NCBI RefSeq assembly: GCF_022179345.1
Contig: NZ_BPQR01000024.1
Location: 1 to 35,824 of the forward strand
DNA: 35,824 nucleotides
Reading direction: 5' to 3'
DNA from: Methylobacterium jeotgali
GTDB lineage: Bacteria > Pseudomonadota > Alphaproteobacteria > Rhizobiales > Beijerinckiaceae
Shown: piece by piece, positions 11,228 through 18,802 of the stretch
Position numbering within the stretch: the stretch's first letter is position 1
Layout of the letters: every line of letters starts with the position of its first letter
The notes under the pieces: generated by a model
Databases searched by the model: none
What the model was told of the DNA's origin: nothing
The model's input: the letters and a program-made list of their open reading frames with translations, nothing else
Made by a program: the position numbers and the translations under genes

Positions 11228-11479
11228 TCAGGAACGGGATTCGAGCGAGGCGAGCCGCTTCTCAATGGCCTCCAGCCGCTCCTCGACTTCCGCTGCTGCG
11301 TAGCGGCCGAGCACGGACTCGCCGTTCACGGCCTCGCGCAAATTGTCGAAGCGCTTCTCGAGACGGTCAAAACGCGCGTCGATCGCCTCGAAGCGCCGAC
11401 GCATCTCGGCCAGGCCGTTCTGCGCGTCCGCACGCATCTCGCGGAGCAGCGGAAGGATCATACCCTCAGGATCGGCCAT
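11228..11479 (-). CDS. small coiled-coil protein between metF and metH
   Basis: 83 residues from the ATG at 11479 (GAGG lies 11 bases upstream). Alternatively it has 91 residues from a GTG at 11503 that overlaps the metF stop as GTGA and has AAGG close by, which would couple it to metF. It is almost all helix with heptad-like spacing (RRFEAIDARFDRLEKRFDNL; VEERLEAIEKRLASLESRS), so a dimeric or trimeric coiled coil is likely. It has no membrane segment. I do not recognise a function. Its place between two enzymes that pass on 5-methyltetrahydrofolate suggests cotranscription and possibly a scaffold role, but that is inference. Confidence 0.7.
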   Translation of the reverse strand: MADPEGMILPLLREMRADAQNGLAEMRRRFEAIDARFDRLEKRFDNLREAVNGESVLGRYAAAEVEERLEAIEKRLASLESRS

Positions 11480-11499
11480 GGCGTCGCATTCCTCGTTTC

Positions 11500-12414
11500 T
11501 CACGCCGCCTTGGCCGCGCCCTTCGCCCCCTGCGAGCGCAGGCCCAGCAGGTGGCAGATCGCGTAGACGAGGTCGGAGCGGTTCATGGAGTAGAAGTGGA
11601 AGTCCTCCACGCCTTCGTCCACCAGGTCGAGCACCTGCTCGGCGGCGACCGCGGCGGCGACGAGGCGGCGGGTCTCCACGTCGTCCTCCAGCCCCTCGAA
11701 GCGGGCGGCGAGCCAGTAGGGCACCGAGGCGCCGGTGCGGCGGGCGAAGTTCGCCGCCTGCTTGAAGTTCTGCACCGGCAGGATGCCGGGGATGATCGGG
11801 ATGTCGATGCCCGCTGCCCGGACCCGGTCGCGGTAGCGCAGGTACACCTCGTTCTCGAAGAAGAACTGCGTGATCGCCTGGTCGGCGCCGGCATCGACCT
11901 TGGCCTTCAGCGCGTCGATGTCGGCGTCAAGGGAGGCGGCCTCGGGATGCTTCTCGGGATAGGCCGAGACCGAGACCTTGAAGTCGCCGATGCGCTTGAT
12001 GCCGGCGACGAGGTCGGAGGTCTGCGCGTAGCCGCCGGGATGGGGGCGGTAGGCGTGGCCGACGCCCTCCGCCGGGTCGCCGCGCAGGGCCACGATGTGG
12101 CGCACGCCCGCGTCCCAGTAGGACTGGACGACGGCGTCGATCTCCTCGCGGGTCGCGTCGACGCAGGTGAGGTGCGCCGCAGGCTTCAGCGCGGTCTCGC
12201 GCACCATGCGGGCGACGGTGTTGTGGGTGCGCTCGCGGGTCGAGCCGCCGGCCCCGTAGGTCACGGAGACGAACTTCGGCTGGAGCGGCGCGAGGCGCTC
12301 GATCGAGGACCAGAGGATGCGCTCCATCTCGTCGGTCTTCGGCGGGAAGAACTCGATGGAGACGCGGATCGGACGGTAGCCGTCCCGGCTGGCGCGATGG
12401 CGTGAGGGGTTCAT
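11500..12414 (-). CDS. metF: 5,10-methylenetetrahydrofolate reductase
   Basis: 304 residues. It reduces methylenetetrahydrofolate to 5-methyltetrahydrofolate, the substrate of MetH. The TIM-barrel family motifs are present: SIEFFPPKTDEM (catalytic Glu), FVSVTYGAGGSTRERT, AHLTCVDATREE, ALRGDPAEG and QFFFENEVYLRY. The ATG at 12414 has a strong GGAGG 9 bases upstream; an upstream GTG overlapping the previous stop is less likely. It is downstream of the ArsR-methyltransferase regulator and upstream of metH, in one operon. Confidence 0.97.
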   Translation of the reverse strand: MNPSRHRASRDGYRPIRVSIEFFPPKTDEMERILWSSIERLAPLQPKFVSVTYGAGGSTRERTHNTVARMVRETALKPAAHLTCVDATREEIDAVVQSYWDAGVRHIVALRGDPAEGVGHAYRPHPGGYAQTSDLVAGIKRIGDFKVSVSAYPEKHPEAASLDADIDALKAKVDAGADQAITQFFFENEVYLRYRDRVRAAGIDIPIIPGILPVQNFKQAANFARRTGASVPYWLAARFEGLEDDVETRRLVAAAVAAEQVLDLVDEGVEDFHFYSMNRSDLVYAICHLLGLRSQGAKGAAKAA

Positions 12415-12458
12415 GCGCGGTTCCTCCGGGGGGACCTGACGTAAGGTTTCGGGGCGGC

Positions 12459-13475
12459 TCACGCGACGGCCTTCTCGGCCGGCGCCGACAGGCGCGACGC
12501 GGACGCGTCCTCCGCAAGCCAGAGCGTGACGGTGAGGGGGTGCTCGGCCCCGTCGGTCGGGGCGATGTCGCTGTGCGCGACGTCGCCGAGGCCGGCCTCG
12601 GTGAGCCAGCCCGTGATCTGATCCGGCGCGAAGCCGAGGCGGCGATGGGCCTGCTCCTCGCGGAGCACCTCGAGGTCGTGCGGCGCGAAGTCGACGACGA
12701 GCAGCCGTCCGCCCGGCGCCACGAGGCGGGCCGCCTCCCGGAGCGCACGGGCGGGATCGTCGAGGTAGTGCAGCACCTGATGCACGACGACGAGATCGAA
12801 GGTTCCGCTCGGCAGCGGCGGCGCGTGGATGTCACCCTGGCGCAGCTCGACCCGCGACAGGCCGGCCCGCTCCAAGTTCGCCCGCGCCACCGAGAGCATG
12901 GCGTGGCTCGAATCGAGGCCCGTGGCCCGGACCGCGCGGGGCGCCAGGAACCCGAGCATCCGGCCCGTGCCGGTGCCGAGGTCGACGAGGTTGCCGATCG
13001 GGCGTCCGCCGAGGGCGGCGAGCACGGCCGCCTCCACCGTCGCCTCCGGCACGTGCAGCGAGCGCAGCGAATCCCATTTCGGCGCGATGCGCGCGAAGAA
13101 GCTCTGCGCGGCGTCGGCCCGCTGCGTGCGGACGGCGGCGAGCCGGGCACGATCCTCCGAGAGGGGCGGCAGCGCCGTATCGAGCCGCCCGAGCAGGGAC
13201 TCGCACAGGCCCGTGCCTGCATCCCGCAGCCGGAAGAAGGCCCAGGCCCCCTCGCGGTGGCGCTCGATCAGCCCCGCCTCGACCAGGAGCTTGAGGTGGC
13301 GCGAGATGCGCGGCTGCGACTGGCCGAGGATGTCGGTGAGGTCGGAGACGGACAGCTCGCCATCGGAGAGCAGCGCCAGGATGCGCAGGCGCGTCTCCTC
13401 GGCCGCGGCCCGAAGCATCGCGAGCGCCTCGGGGAACGGAAGGGCCGGAAGCCGCCTGCCTTCGACGTGAGACAT
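12459..13475 (-). CDS. ArsR-family regulator fused to SAM-dependent methyltransferase (SahR-like)
   Basis: 338 residues. An N-terminal winged helix of ArsR type (about 14-90: EETRLRILALL, recognition region QPRISRHLKLLVEAGLI) is joined to a class I methyltransferase fold (about 120-320). Motif I is VDLGTGTGRML (165 onward) and another segment is LVAPGGRLLVVDF. ArsR-type SahR proteins, some with this fusion, control SAM-cycle genes in proteobacteria and respond to S-adenosylhomocysteine. The position before metF and metH supports that role here. I chose the ATG at 13475, which lies inside the palindrome 13472-13491 and has no ribosome-binding site, suggesting a leaderless mRNA. An ATG at 13418 has GAGG upstream but would cut into the winged helix. 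Confidence 0.85.
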   Translation of the reverse strand: MSHVEGRRLPALPFPEALAMLRAAAEETRLRILALLSDGELSVSDLTDILGQSQPRISRHLKLLVEAGLIERHREGAWAFFRLRDAGTGLCESLLGRLDTALPPLSEDRARLAAVRTQRADAAQSFFARIAPKWDSLRSLHVPEATVEAAVLAALGGRPIGNLVDLGTGTGRMLGFLAPRAVRATGLDSSHAMLSVARANLERAGLSRVELRQGDIHAPPLPSGTFDLVVVHQVLHYLDDPARALREAARLVAPGGRLLVVDFAPHDLEVLREEQAHRRLGFAPDQITGWLTEAGLGDVAHSDIAPTDGAEHPLTVTLWLAEDASASRLSAPAEKAVA

Positions 13476-13491
13476 AAAGATATGTTTATGT
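13472..13491. promoter_or_regulatory. palindromic operator candidate of the methyl-cycle operon
   Basis: ACATAAA (13472-13478) and TTTATGT (13485-13491) are exact inverted arms around GATATG. This AT-rich palindrome stands out in GC-rich DNA and sits exactly at the head of the regulator-metF-metH operon. An ArsR-type dimer would bind such a site. On the minus strand a TTGCAA hexamer lies upstream and TAAACA within the palindrome is 17 bases from it, so the operator would cover the -10 region and the start codon. Autoregulation of the whole operon is the likely purpose. Confidence 0.7.
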
Positions 13492-13543
13492 GCGTCTCGC
13501 GGAACTTGCAAGCGCTATCGTGGGCGCCCCTGCCGGAAACCGG

Positions 13544-14746
13544 CTAACGGGTCTCGATACGCTTCAGGAGGTCCGGCGTCGCGTAGCCGTCGGCGGGAAG
13601 GCGTTCGCGGATCTGGTAGCGGCGCACCGCCTCGCGCAGCTTCGGTCCGGCGCGGCCATCGGCGTCGCCACCGTAGAGCCCCTCGCGGGCGAGCCCCTTC
13701 TGGAGCGCCAGCAGCCCGTTGCGGTCGAGGCGCGCCGCCGCGCTCGGCCAGGGCGCCGAGAGGGCGGGCCCGCCGGCGATGCGGTCCGCGAGATGGCCGG
13801 CGGCCAGCGCGTAGGCGTCGGAGGTGTTGTAGCCGCGCAGCGCCTCGAAATTGCCGGTGATGAGGAAGACCGGTCCGCCGATGCCGCCGGGCAGGAACAG
13901 GCTGCCCTCCCCGCTGCCCGGTAGCGGCTTGCCATCGGTGCGCTTTGCGCCGCGGGCGGCGAAGTCGGAGAGCGGGCCGGCGTAGCGGGTCAGGTCGAAG
14001 TCCCCCGGCAGGCGCACCTCGTAGCCCCAGGACAGGGCCGGGTCCCAGCCGAGCGCCCGCAGGTAGGCGGCGATGGAGGCGAGCGCGTCGGCGTCCGAGC
14101 CCCAGATGTCGCGGCGGCCATCGCCGTCGAAGTCGACCGCGTGGGCAAGGTAGACGGAGGGCAGGAACTGGACCTGCCCCATCGCGCCGGCCCAGGAGCC
14201 CTTCAGCCGGTCCGGCGGGACGTCGCCCTTCTGAAGGATGACGAGCGCGGCCAGCAGCTCGTCGCGGAACAGCGTGCCCCGGTGCCCGGCCTGCGCGAGC
14301 GTCGCCAGGGAGCGGACCACCGACAGGCCGCCGCCGCTGGCGCCGAAATCCGACTCGACGCCCCAGAGCGCCAGCAGCATGGCGCGGGGCACCCCGTAGC
14401 GCGCCTCGATCTTCGCCAGCGTGCCGGCCAGCGCCTCGCCGCGGGCACGGCCCCGTGCGACCCGGCCGGCGGAGACAGCGCCGGTCAGGTACTCCCAAAC
14501 CGGGCGCGAGAACTCGCCCTGTCGACCGATCCGGGCGAGCACCTCCGGATCGGGCCCCGGGATGCTGCGAAAGGCGGCCTCGAAGGTCGCCGGGGAGACG
14601 CCGCGGGCCGCCGCGTCGGCGCGCAGGCCCTCGACGAAGGCGGTGAAGTCGCCGCGGGCCGGAGCGGCCGCGGGCGTCTCCTGCTGGGCGAGCGCCGGCG
14701 TCGCGAGAAGGAGAGCCGCCGCCAGCGCGATCCGGAGAGCCCTCAT
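13544..14746 (-). CDS. lytic murein transglycosylase, MltB family
   Basis: 400 residues. The signal peptide (1-20, cut likely after ALA) targets it to the periplasm. The SLT_2/MltB catalytic domain (about 32-325) has catalytic Glu131 in LWGVESDFG and the family segments GSWAGAMGQVQFLPS and DFDGDGRRDIW. A C-terminal peptidoglycan-binding domain (about 335-398) follows. It cleaves glycan strands to form 1,6-anhydromuropeptides. The ATG overlaps the galE stop by 4 bases (ATGA), so the two are cotranscribed and probably coupled. The longer in-frame reading runs through galE out of its frame and is not real. Confidence 0.93.
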   Translation of the reverse strand: MRALRIALAAALLLATPALAQQETPAAAPARGDFTAFVEGLRADAAARGVSPATFEAAFRSIPGPDPEVLARIGRQGEFSRPVWEYLTGAVSAGRVARGRARGEALAGTLAKIEARYGVPRAMLLALWGVESDFGASGGGLSVVRSLATLAQAGHRGTLFRDELLAALVILQKGDVPPDRLKGSWAGAMGQVQFLPSVYLAHAVDFDGDGRRDIWGSDADALASIAAYLRALGWDPALSWGYEVRLPGDFDLTRYAGPLSDFAARGAKRTDGKPLPGSGEGSLFLPGGIGGPVFLITGNFEALRGYNTSDAYALAAGHLADRIAGGPALSAPWPSAAARLDRNGLLALQKGLAREGLYGGDADGRAGPKLREAVRRYQIRERLPADGYATPDLLKRIETR

Positions 14747-15735
14747 CGCAGGTTGCGCCGGGTCAGCCCCTCCTCCCAGGCGAGCGCCTGGGCGACGATG
14801 CCGTCGAGGTCGGCGTGCTGCGGACGCCAGCCGAGGCGCTCGCGGACGAGGTCGGCCTTGGCGACGATCCGCGCCGGATCGCCGGCACGGCGCGGCGACA
14901 GGCGCACCTCGAAGTCGCGGCCGGAGAGGCGCTTGACCACGTCGATCACCTCGAGAACCGAGGTCCCGGTGCCATAGCCGCAGTTCAGGGTCAGGCTGTC
15001 GCCGCCGCCGCGCAGGTGGTCGAGGGCGAGGCGATGGGCCTCGGCGAGGTCGCTGACCTGGATGTAGTCCCGCAGGCAGGAGCCGTCCGGCGTCGGGTAG
15101 TCCGTCCCGAACACCTCCATGTGGCTGCGCTGGCCGAGCGCCGTCTGCGTCGCGACCTTGATGAGATGCGTCGCGTTGGGAGTCGACTGGCCGCTGCGTC
15201 CGCGCGGGTCGCCGCCGGCCACGTTGAAGTAGCGCAGGATCACGTAGCTGAAGCCGTGGGCGGCGGCGGCATCCGCGATCATCCACTCGCTCATCAGCTT
15301 CGAGCGGCCGTAGGGGTTGATCGGGCTGAGGGGCAGATCCTCGGGCACCGGCACGGTCTCCGGCTCGCCGTAGACGGCGGCCGTGGAGGAGAAGATGACG
15401 TGCTTCACGCCGGTGCGGACCGCTGTCTCGACGAGGGCGCGGGTCTTCACGGTGTTGTCGCGGTAGTAGCCGAGCGGGTCGGCCACCGAATCCGGCACCA
15501 CGATCTTGGCCGCGAAATGCGCGATCGCGTCGACCCGGTGCTGGAGGATCGTCTGCGTGACGAGGCCCTGGTCGGCGATGTCGCCGACCACGAGCTTCAC
15601 CTCCGGCGGCAGCGCCCAGTCGAAGCCCGTCGAGAGATCGTCGAGGACCACGACCTCCTCGTGCCCGGCGTCGAGGAGCGCCAGGACCATGTGGCTGCCG
15701 ATGTAGCCGGCGCCGCCCGTGACCAGTACCGCCAT
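14743..15735 (-). CDS. galE: UDP-glucose 4-epimerase
   Basis: 330 residues, an extended short-chain dehydrogenase that interconverts UDP-glucose and UDP-galactose using bound NAD. Visible are the Rossmann motif TGGAGYIGSH (6-15), the catalytic Ser/Thr in FSSTAAVYGE (about 116-118), Tyr142 and Lys146 in NPYGRSK, and the family segment RYFNVAGGDP. The start has GGGGAG upstream. It is divergent from galU, the enzyme that makes UDP-glucose, which suggests a shared role in surface polysaccharide or LPS sugars. It overlaps mltB downstream. Confidence 0.96.
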   Translation of the reverse strand: MAVLVTGGAGYIGSHMVLALLDAGHEEVVVLDDLSTGFDWALPPEVKLVVGDIADQGLVTQTILQHRVDAIAHFAAKIVVPDSVADPLGYYRDNTVKTRALVETAVRTGVKHVIFSSTAAVYGEPETVPVPEDLPLSPINPYGRSKLMSEWMIADAAAAHGFSYVILRYFNVAGGDPRGRSGQSTPNATHLIKVATQTALGQRSHMEVFGTDYPTPDGSCLRDYIQVSDLAEAHRLALDHLRGGGDSLTLNCGYGTGTSVLEVIDVVKRLSGRDFEVRLSPRRAGDPARIVAKADLVRERLGWRPQHADLDGIVAQALAWEEGLTRRNLR

Positions 15736-15890
15736 GCGATCTCCCCGAAGCCGCCCGTGTCTACCCGAAGATCGAGTATTTCCTAGCGGCCTGTCCCGAA
15801 AGTCCCGGTCCGATGGCTTTGCGCTAAGCTTTGGACCGCTATCTTCGTCGCGCAGGGCCCCTCGCCCGACGCTGCAACCGGGACGTTCAT

Positions 15891-16751
15891 ATGAAACCGA
15901 TTCGCAAGGCCGTTCTCCCCGTAGCCGGCCTCGGCACCCGCTTCCTGCCGGCGACCAAGGCCGTCCCGAAGGAGATGCTGACGGTGGTCGACCGGCCGGT
16001 GGTGCAGCACGTGGTGGACGAGGCGCGCGAGGCCGGGATCGAGCATTTCATCTTCGTCACCGGCCGGGGCAAGGCGGTGATCGAGGACCATTTCGACATC
16101 GCCTACGAGCTCGACCGCACCCTCCAGGAGCGCGGCAAGCAGGCGGCCTTCGAGGAGCTGCAGCGCGACCTGCCGAAGGCCGGCCAGACGAGCTTCACCC
16201 GCCAGCAGGCGCCGCTGGGCCTCGGCCACGCGGTCTGGTGCGCCCGCGAGATCGTCGGCGACGAGCCCTTCGCCGTGCTGCTGCCCGACATGCTCAGCCG
16301 CGGCTGCATGGGCCAGATGCTCGCCGCCTACGAGCGCCACGGCGGCAACGTCATTGCGGTCGAGGAGGTCAAGCCCGAGGAGACCCACCAGTACGGCATC
16401 GTCAGCGTCGGCGAGACCTTCGGCCAGACCTTCGAGATCACCGGCATGGTCGAGAAGCCGAAGCAGGGTACGGCCCCCTCGAACTTCATCATCTCCGGCC
16501 GCTATATCCTCCAGCCGGAGATCTTCCCGATCCTAGAGCGCGGCGAGAAGGGTGCGGGCGGCGAGATCCAGCTCACCGACGCGATGATCCGGCTGATGGG
16601 CGAGCAGGTGTTTCACGGCATGCGCTACGACGGCCGCACCTACGACACCGGCTCGAAGATCGGCTTCCTCACCGCGAACCTCGCCTACGCCCTGGAGCGG
16701 GAAGACCTCGCCGGACCGCTCCGTGCCGAGATCGCCCGGCTAATCCGGTAG
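15891..16751 (+). CDS. galU: UTP-glucose-1-phosphate uridylyltransferase
   Basis: 286 residues. It makes UDP-glucose from UTP and glucose-1-phosphate. The nucleotidyltransferase signature [19 protein letters not shown] (12-30) is intact, as are the later segments [27 protein letters not shown] and [10 protein letters not shown]. The ATG at 15891 gives the usual N-terminus [13 protein letters not shown]; an earlier in-frame ATG adds 20 unrelated residues. It diverges from galE over 155 bp. The small RNA gene follows about 100 bp downstream. Confidence 0.96.
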   Translation: MKPIRKAVLPVAGLGTRFLPATKAVPKEMLTVVDRPVVQHVVDEAREAGIEHFIFVTGRGKAVIEDHFDIAYELDRTLQERGKQAAFEELQRDLPKAGQTSFTRQQAPLGLGHAVWCAREIVGDEPFAVLLPDMLSRGCMGQMLAAYERHGGNVIAVEEVKPEETHQYGIVSVGETFGQTFEITGMVEKPKQGTAPSNFIISGRYILQPEIFPILERGEKGAGGEIQLTDAMIRLMGEQVFHGMRYDGRTYDTGSKIGFLTANLAYALEREDLAGPLRAEIARLIR

Positions 16752-16811
16752 GGGCAGTGCAAGCTTGGCCAGGGCGCTATGCGCCTGACGCGGGGCTCGA
16801 CACCGTTTTTC

Positions 16812-16854
16812 CCTTGCAATTTGTGCGGCGCGCTCTAATTTGTGCATTGCAAGG
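16812..16854 (+). promoter_or_regulatory. sRNA promoter framed by a 9-bp inverted repeat
   Basis: CCTTGCAAT (16812-16820) and ATTGCAAGG (16846-16854) are exact inverted repeats 25 bases apart. A -35-like TTGCAA (16814-16819) and a -10-like TAATTT (16836-16841) are 16 bases apart, so the left arm covers the -35 and the right arm the expected start near 16848. AATTTGTGC also occurs twice as a direct repeat (16818-16826, 16837-16845). This suggests a regulated promoter for the sRNA downstream, with a dimeric regulator binding both arms. Confidence 0.55.
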
Positions 16855-16938
16855 TCGCGATGGCGTCGCGGTCTTGTAGCCCTTCTTGGGCGTTTCCTCC
16901 CTAGACTTCGGGCCGCTCCTTCGGGAGTGGCCTTTTTT
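16848..16938 (+). ncRNA. mmgR: MmgR/suhB (alpha-r8) family small RNA
   Basis: A short transcript unit with its own promoter and terminator. It carries TTTCCTCCCT (16893-16902), which I recall as the conserved single-stranded motif of the alphaproteobacterial MmgR sRNA (Rfam suhB). As in that family the motif lies between two stem-loops: a 5' hairpin (GCCC 16879-16882 with GGGC 16888-16891) and the terminator (16911-16938). A further 5-bp stem, CGCGA/TCGCG, lies at 16856-16870. The C-rich motif could pair with Shine-Dalgarno sequences of target mRNAs. In Sinorhizobium, MmgR limits polyhydroxybutyrate storage; the role here is unknown. The 5' end is an estimate from the promoter. Confidence 0.75.
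16911..16938 (+). terminator. Rho-independent terminator of the sRNA
   Basis: GGCCGCTCC (16911-16919) pairs with GGAGTGGCC (16924-16932), including one G-T pair, closed by a TTCG tetraloop and followed by six T (16933-16938). It is the clearest intrinsic terminator in the window. It works only for the plus strand and would also stop read-through from galU. Confidence 0.9.
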
Positions 16939-16982
16939 CTTGGCCCTCGCGGCCGCAGGCCACGGCGCGGCGAGACCGTCGT

Positions 16983-17885
16983 CTACTCCGCCGCCATGCG
17001 CGGCAGGGCGAGGTCGGGAAGGTTTGCGGACACGGCCGCGACGACCGCCGCCAGAGTCTCGGTCAGCCGGAAGAAGTCGGCCGTCACCGCGAGGCTGCTC
17101 TCGTTCATGTAGAGTGCCCGGTTGATCTCGATCTGAAGGGCGTGCCGCCCAACGTTGGGCTCGCCGTAATGCTCGGTGATGAAGCCGCCGGCATAAGGCC
17201 GGTTGCGCACGACGCGCAGGCCGTGCGCCTGAAGCTCTCCCTCGAAACGCTCCACCAGCGCCGGGTCGCAGGAGGTGCCGAAGCGGTCGCCGAGCACGAT
17301 GTCGGCCTTCGGCTCCTGCTCCCGGCCGAGGCTGGCCGACGGCATCGAGTGGCAATCGATAAGCACCGCCTGGCCGAACTGCCGGGCGGTGCGCTGCACG
17401 AGGCCGCGCAGCACCCGGTGGTAGGGCTTGTACAGGCCCTCGATCCGCGAGACGGCCTCCTCCACCGGCAGGCGCCGGGCGTAGATCTCCTGCCCGTCGG
17501 CCACCACCCGGGGCACCGTGCCGAGCCCGCCCGCGACCCGCATCGAGCGGGTATTGGCGAAGGCCGGCAGCCGGCCGTCGAACATGCGCGGGTCGAGCTC
17601 GAAGGGCTCCCGGTTCACGTCGAGATAGGCCCGGGGGAAGTTCGCCCGCATCAGCGGCGCGCCGAGCCCCACGACGGAGGCGAAGAGGCGCTCCACATGC
17701 GCGTCCTCCGAGCGGCGAAGGGCGTGCCCGTCGAGGCGCGAGGCGGCGAGGAAGGCCGGCGGATAGACCGCGCCGGAATGGCCGGTGTTGAAGACGTAGG
17801 GGATGGTGTGGGCCGCGGGCTCGTCCACCGCGAAGGCGGGCGCGAATCCGAAGGGATCGGGCGTGTCCGGGCTCGGCAGGCTCAT
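16983..17885 (-). CDS. N-formylglutamate amidohydrolase family protein
   Basis: 300 residues of the FGase family (PF05013, related to HutG). It has TGHSG near the N-terminus, DVNREPFELD, DCHSMPSAS and a late QIEINRALYMNE, which carry the likely zinc and substrate contacts. The family cleaves N-formylglutamate at the end of histidine degradation, but no hut genes are present here, so the true substrate may differ. It is divergent from cpdR; this pairing is, from memory, common in Hyphomicrobiales. It ends 45 bases from the sRNA terminator. Confidence 0.9.
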   Translation of the reverse strand: MSLPSPDTPDPFGFAPAFAVDEPAAHTIPYVFNTGHSGAVYPPAFLAASRLDGHALRRSEDAHVERLFASVVGLGAPLMRANFPRAYLDVNREPFELDPRMFDGRLPAFANTRSMRVAGGLGTVPRVVADGQEIYARRLPVEEAVSRIEGLYKPYHRVLRGLVQRTARQFGQAVLIDCHSMPSASLGREQEPKADIVLGDRFGTSCDPALVERFEGELQAHGLRVVRNRPYAGGFITEHYGEPNVGRHALQIEINRALYMNESSLAVTADFFRLTETLAAVVAAVSANLPDLALPRMAAE

Positions 17886-17982
17886 CGCGGCGCGGGTCCG
17901 GGCAGGCGGGCGGTGGGCGTCATCACCTTACATTGGTGCGGCGGCCCATCCCTGTCTACGGGCGCGGGCCCTCACCCGGATC

Positions 17983-18001
17983 GTAACGCCTTGTTTACCA
18001 T
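17983..18001 (+). promoter_or_regulatory. CtrA-like site upstream of cpdR
   Basis: GTAA, seven bases, then TTTACCAT differs from the CtrA consensus TTAA-N7-TTAACCAT by one base in each half. It lies 55 bases before the cpdR start. A GACTC (GANTC, the CcrM methylation site) occurs at 18027-18031. CtrA control of a cell-cycle gene would make sense, but similar matches arise by chance. Confidence 0.35.
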
Positions 18002-18055
18002 CGGCTCCCTTTATGGAATGAACCACGACTCACGAAGGCCCTCCGGAAGCGTCCG

Positions 18056-18412
18056 ATGAAGATCCTCCTCGCGGAAGACGACAACGACATGCGCCGCTTC
18101 CTGGCCAAGGCGCTGCAGAACGCCGGCTACGACGTGCTCTCGTTCGACAACGGCCTCTCCGCCTACAACCGCCTGCGGGAAGAGCCCTTCGAGCTGCTTC
18201 TCACCGACATCGTCATGCCGGAGATGGACGGCATCGAGCTGGCCCGCCGGGCCACCGAGCTCGACCCGGACATCAAGGTGATGTTCATCACGGGCTTCGC
18301 CGCGGTCGCCCTCAACCCGGATTCGAAGGCCCCGAAGGACGCCAAGGTCCTCTCCAAGCCCTTCCACCTGCGCGATCTCGTCAACGAGGTCGAGAAGCTG
18401 CTCGCCGCCTGA
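18056..18412 (+). CDS. cpdR: response regulator CpdR
   Basis: 118 residues, a single receiver domain with no output domain. The acidic pocket is in AEDDND (6-11), the phosphorylated Asp51 is in LLTDIVMPEMDG, the conserved Thr is in VMFITGF, and the Lys is in LSKPFHL. The sequence is nearly that of rhizobial and Caulobacter CpdR. In those species unphosphorylated CpdR brings ClpXP and its substrates to the cell pole and so controls destruction of CtrA and other cell-cycle proteins; CckA-ChpT phosphorylation switches it off. It stands alone, divergent from the FGase gene. Confidence 0.96.
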   Translation: MKILLAEDDNDMRRFLAKALQNAGYDVLSFDNGLSAYNRLREEPFELLLTDIVMPEMDGIELARRATELDPDIKVMFITGFAAVALNPDSKAPKDAKVLSKPFHLRDLVNEVEKLLAA

Positions 18413-18520
18413 TCCTTTCGGGGCACGCCCGGCTCGGCTAGACAGCCCGCGGCGGTACGAACCGGCCGCCGCCGGCCTATATGCGTTGGGTCGGCGTCAT
18501 CGCGAGGGGCTCGTCCAACC

Positions 18521-18802
18521 ATGCAGCCGGTCACGATCTACACCACCGCCTGGTGCCCCTACTGCTCCGCGGCCAAGAGCCTGCTGAAGCAGAAGGGCGT
18601 CGCCTTCACCGAGATCGACGTCGAGCGGGTGAAGGATTCCCGCGAGGCCATGGTGCAGCGGGCCGGCGGCCGCACCAGCGTGCCGCAGATCTTCGTGGGC
18701 TCGACCCATGTCGGCGGCTGCGACGACCTCTACGCCCTCGACCGCGCCGGCAAGCTCGATCCGCTGCTCGGCTCCGAGGCGGCCGGAACCGCGCATGCCT
18801 GA
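18521..18802 (+). CDS. grxC: glutaredoxin 3
   Basis: 93 residues with the dithiol active site CPYC at 12-15 and the glutathione-binding segments TSVPQIF and GGCDDL. It reduces disulfides and glutathione mixed disulfides in the cytoplasm. It is the first gene of a tight cluster and overlaps the amidase gene by 8 bases. Length is normal for GrxC. Confidence 0.96.
   Translation: MQPVTIYTTAWCPYCSAAKSLLKQKGVAFTEIDVERVKDSREAMVQRAGGRTSVPQIFVGSTHVGGCDDLYALDRAGKLDPLLGSEAAGTAHA

Noticed and set aside
16777..17355. Lys/Arg-rich minus-strand frame across the sRNA region
   Set aside because: It overlaps the FGase gene in another frame, has no ribosome-binding site, and its basic stretch is the antisense of the sRNA terminator.
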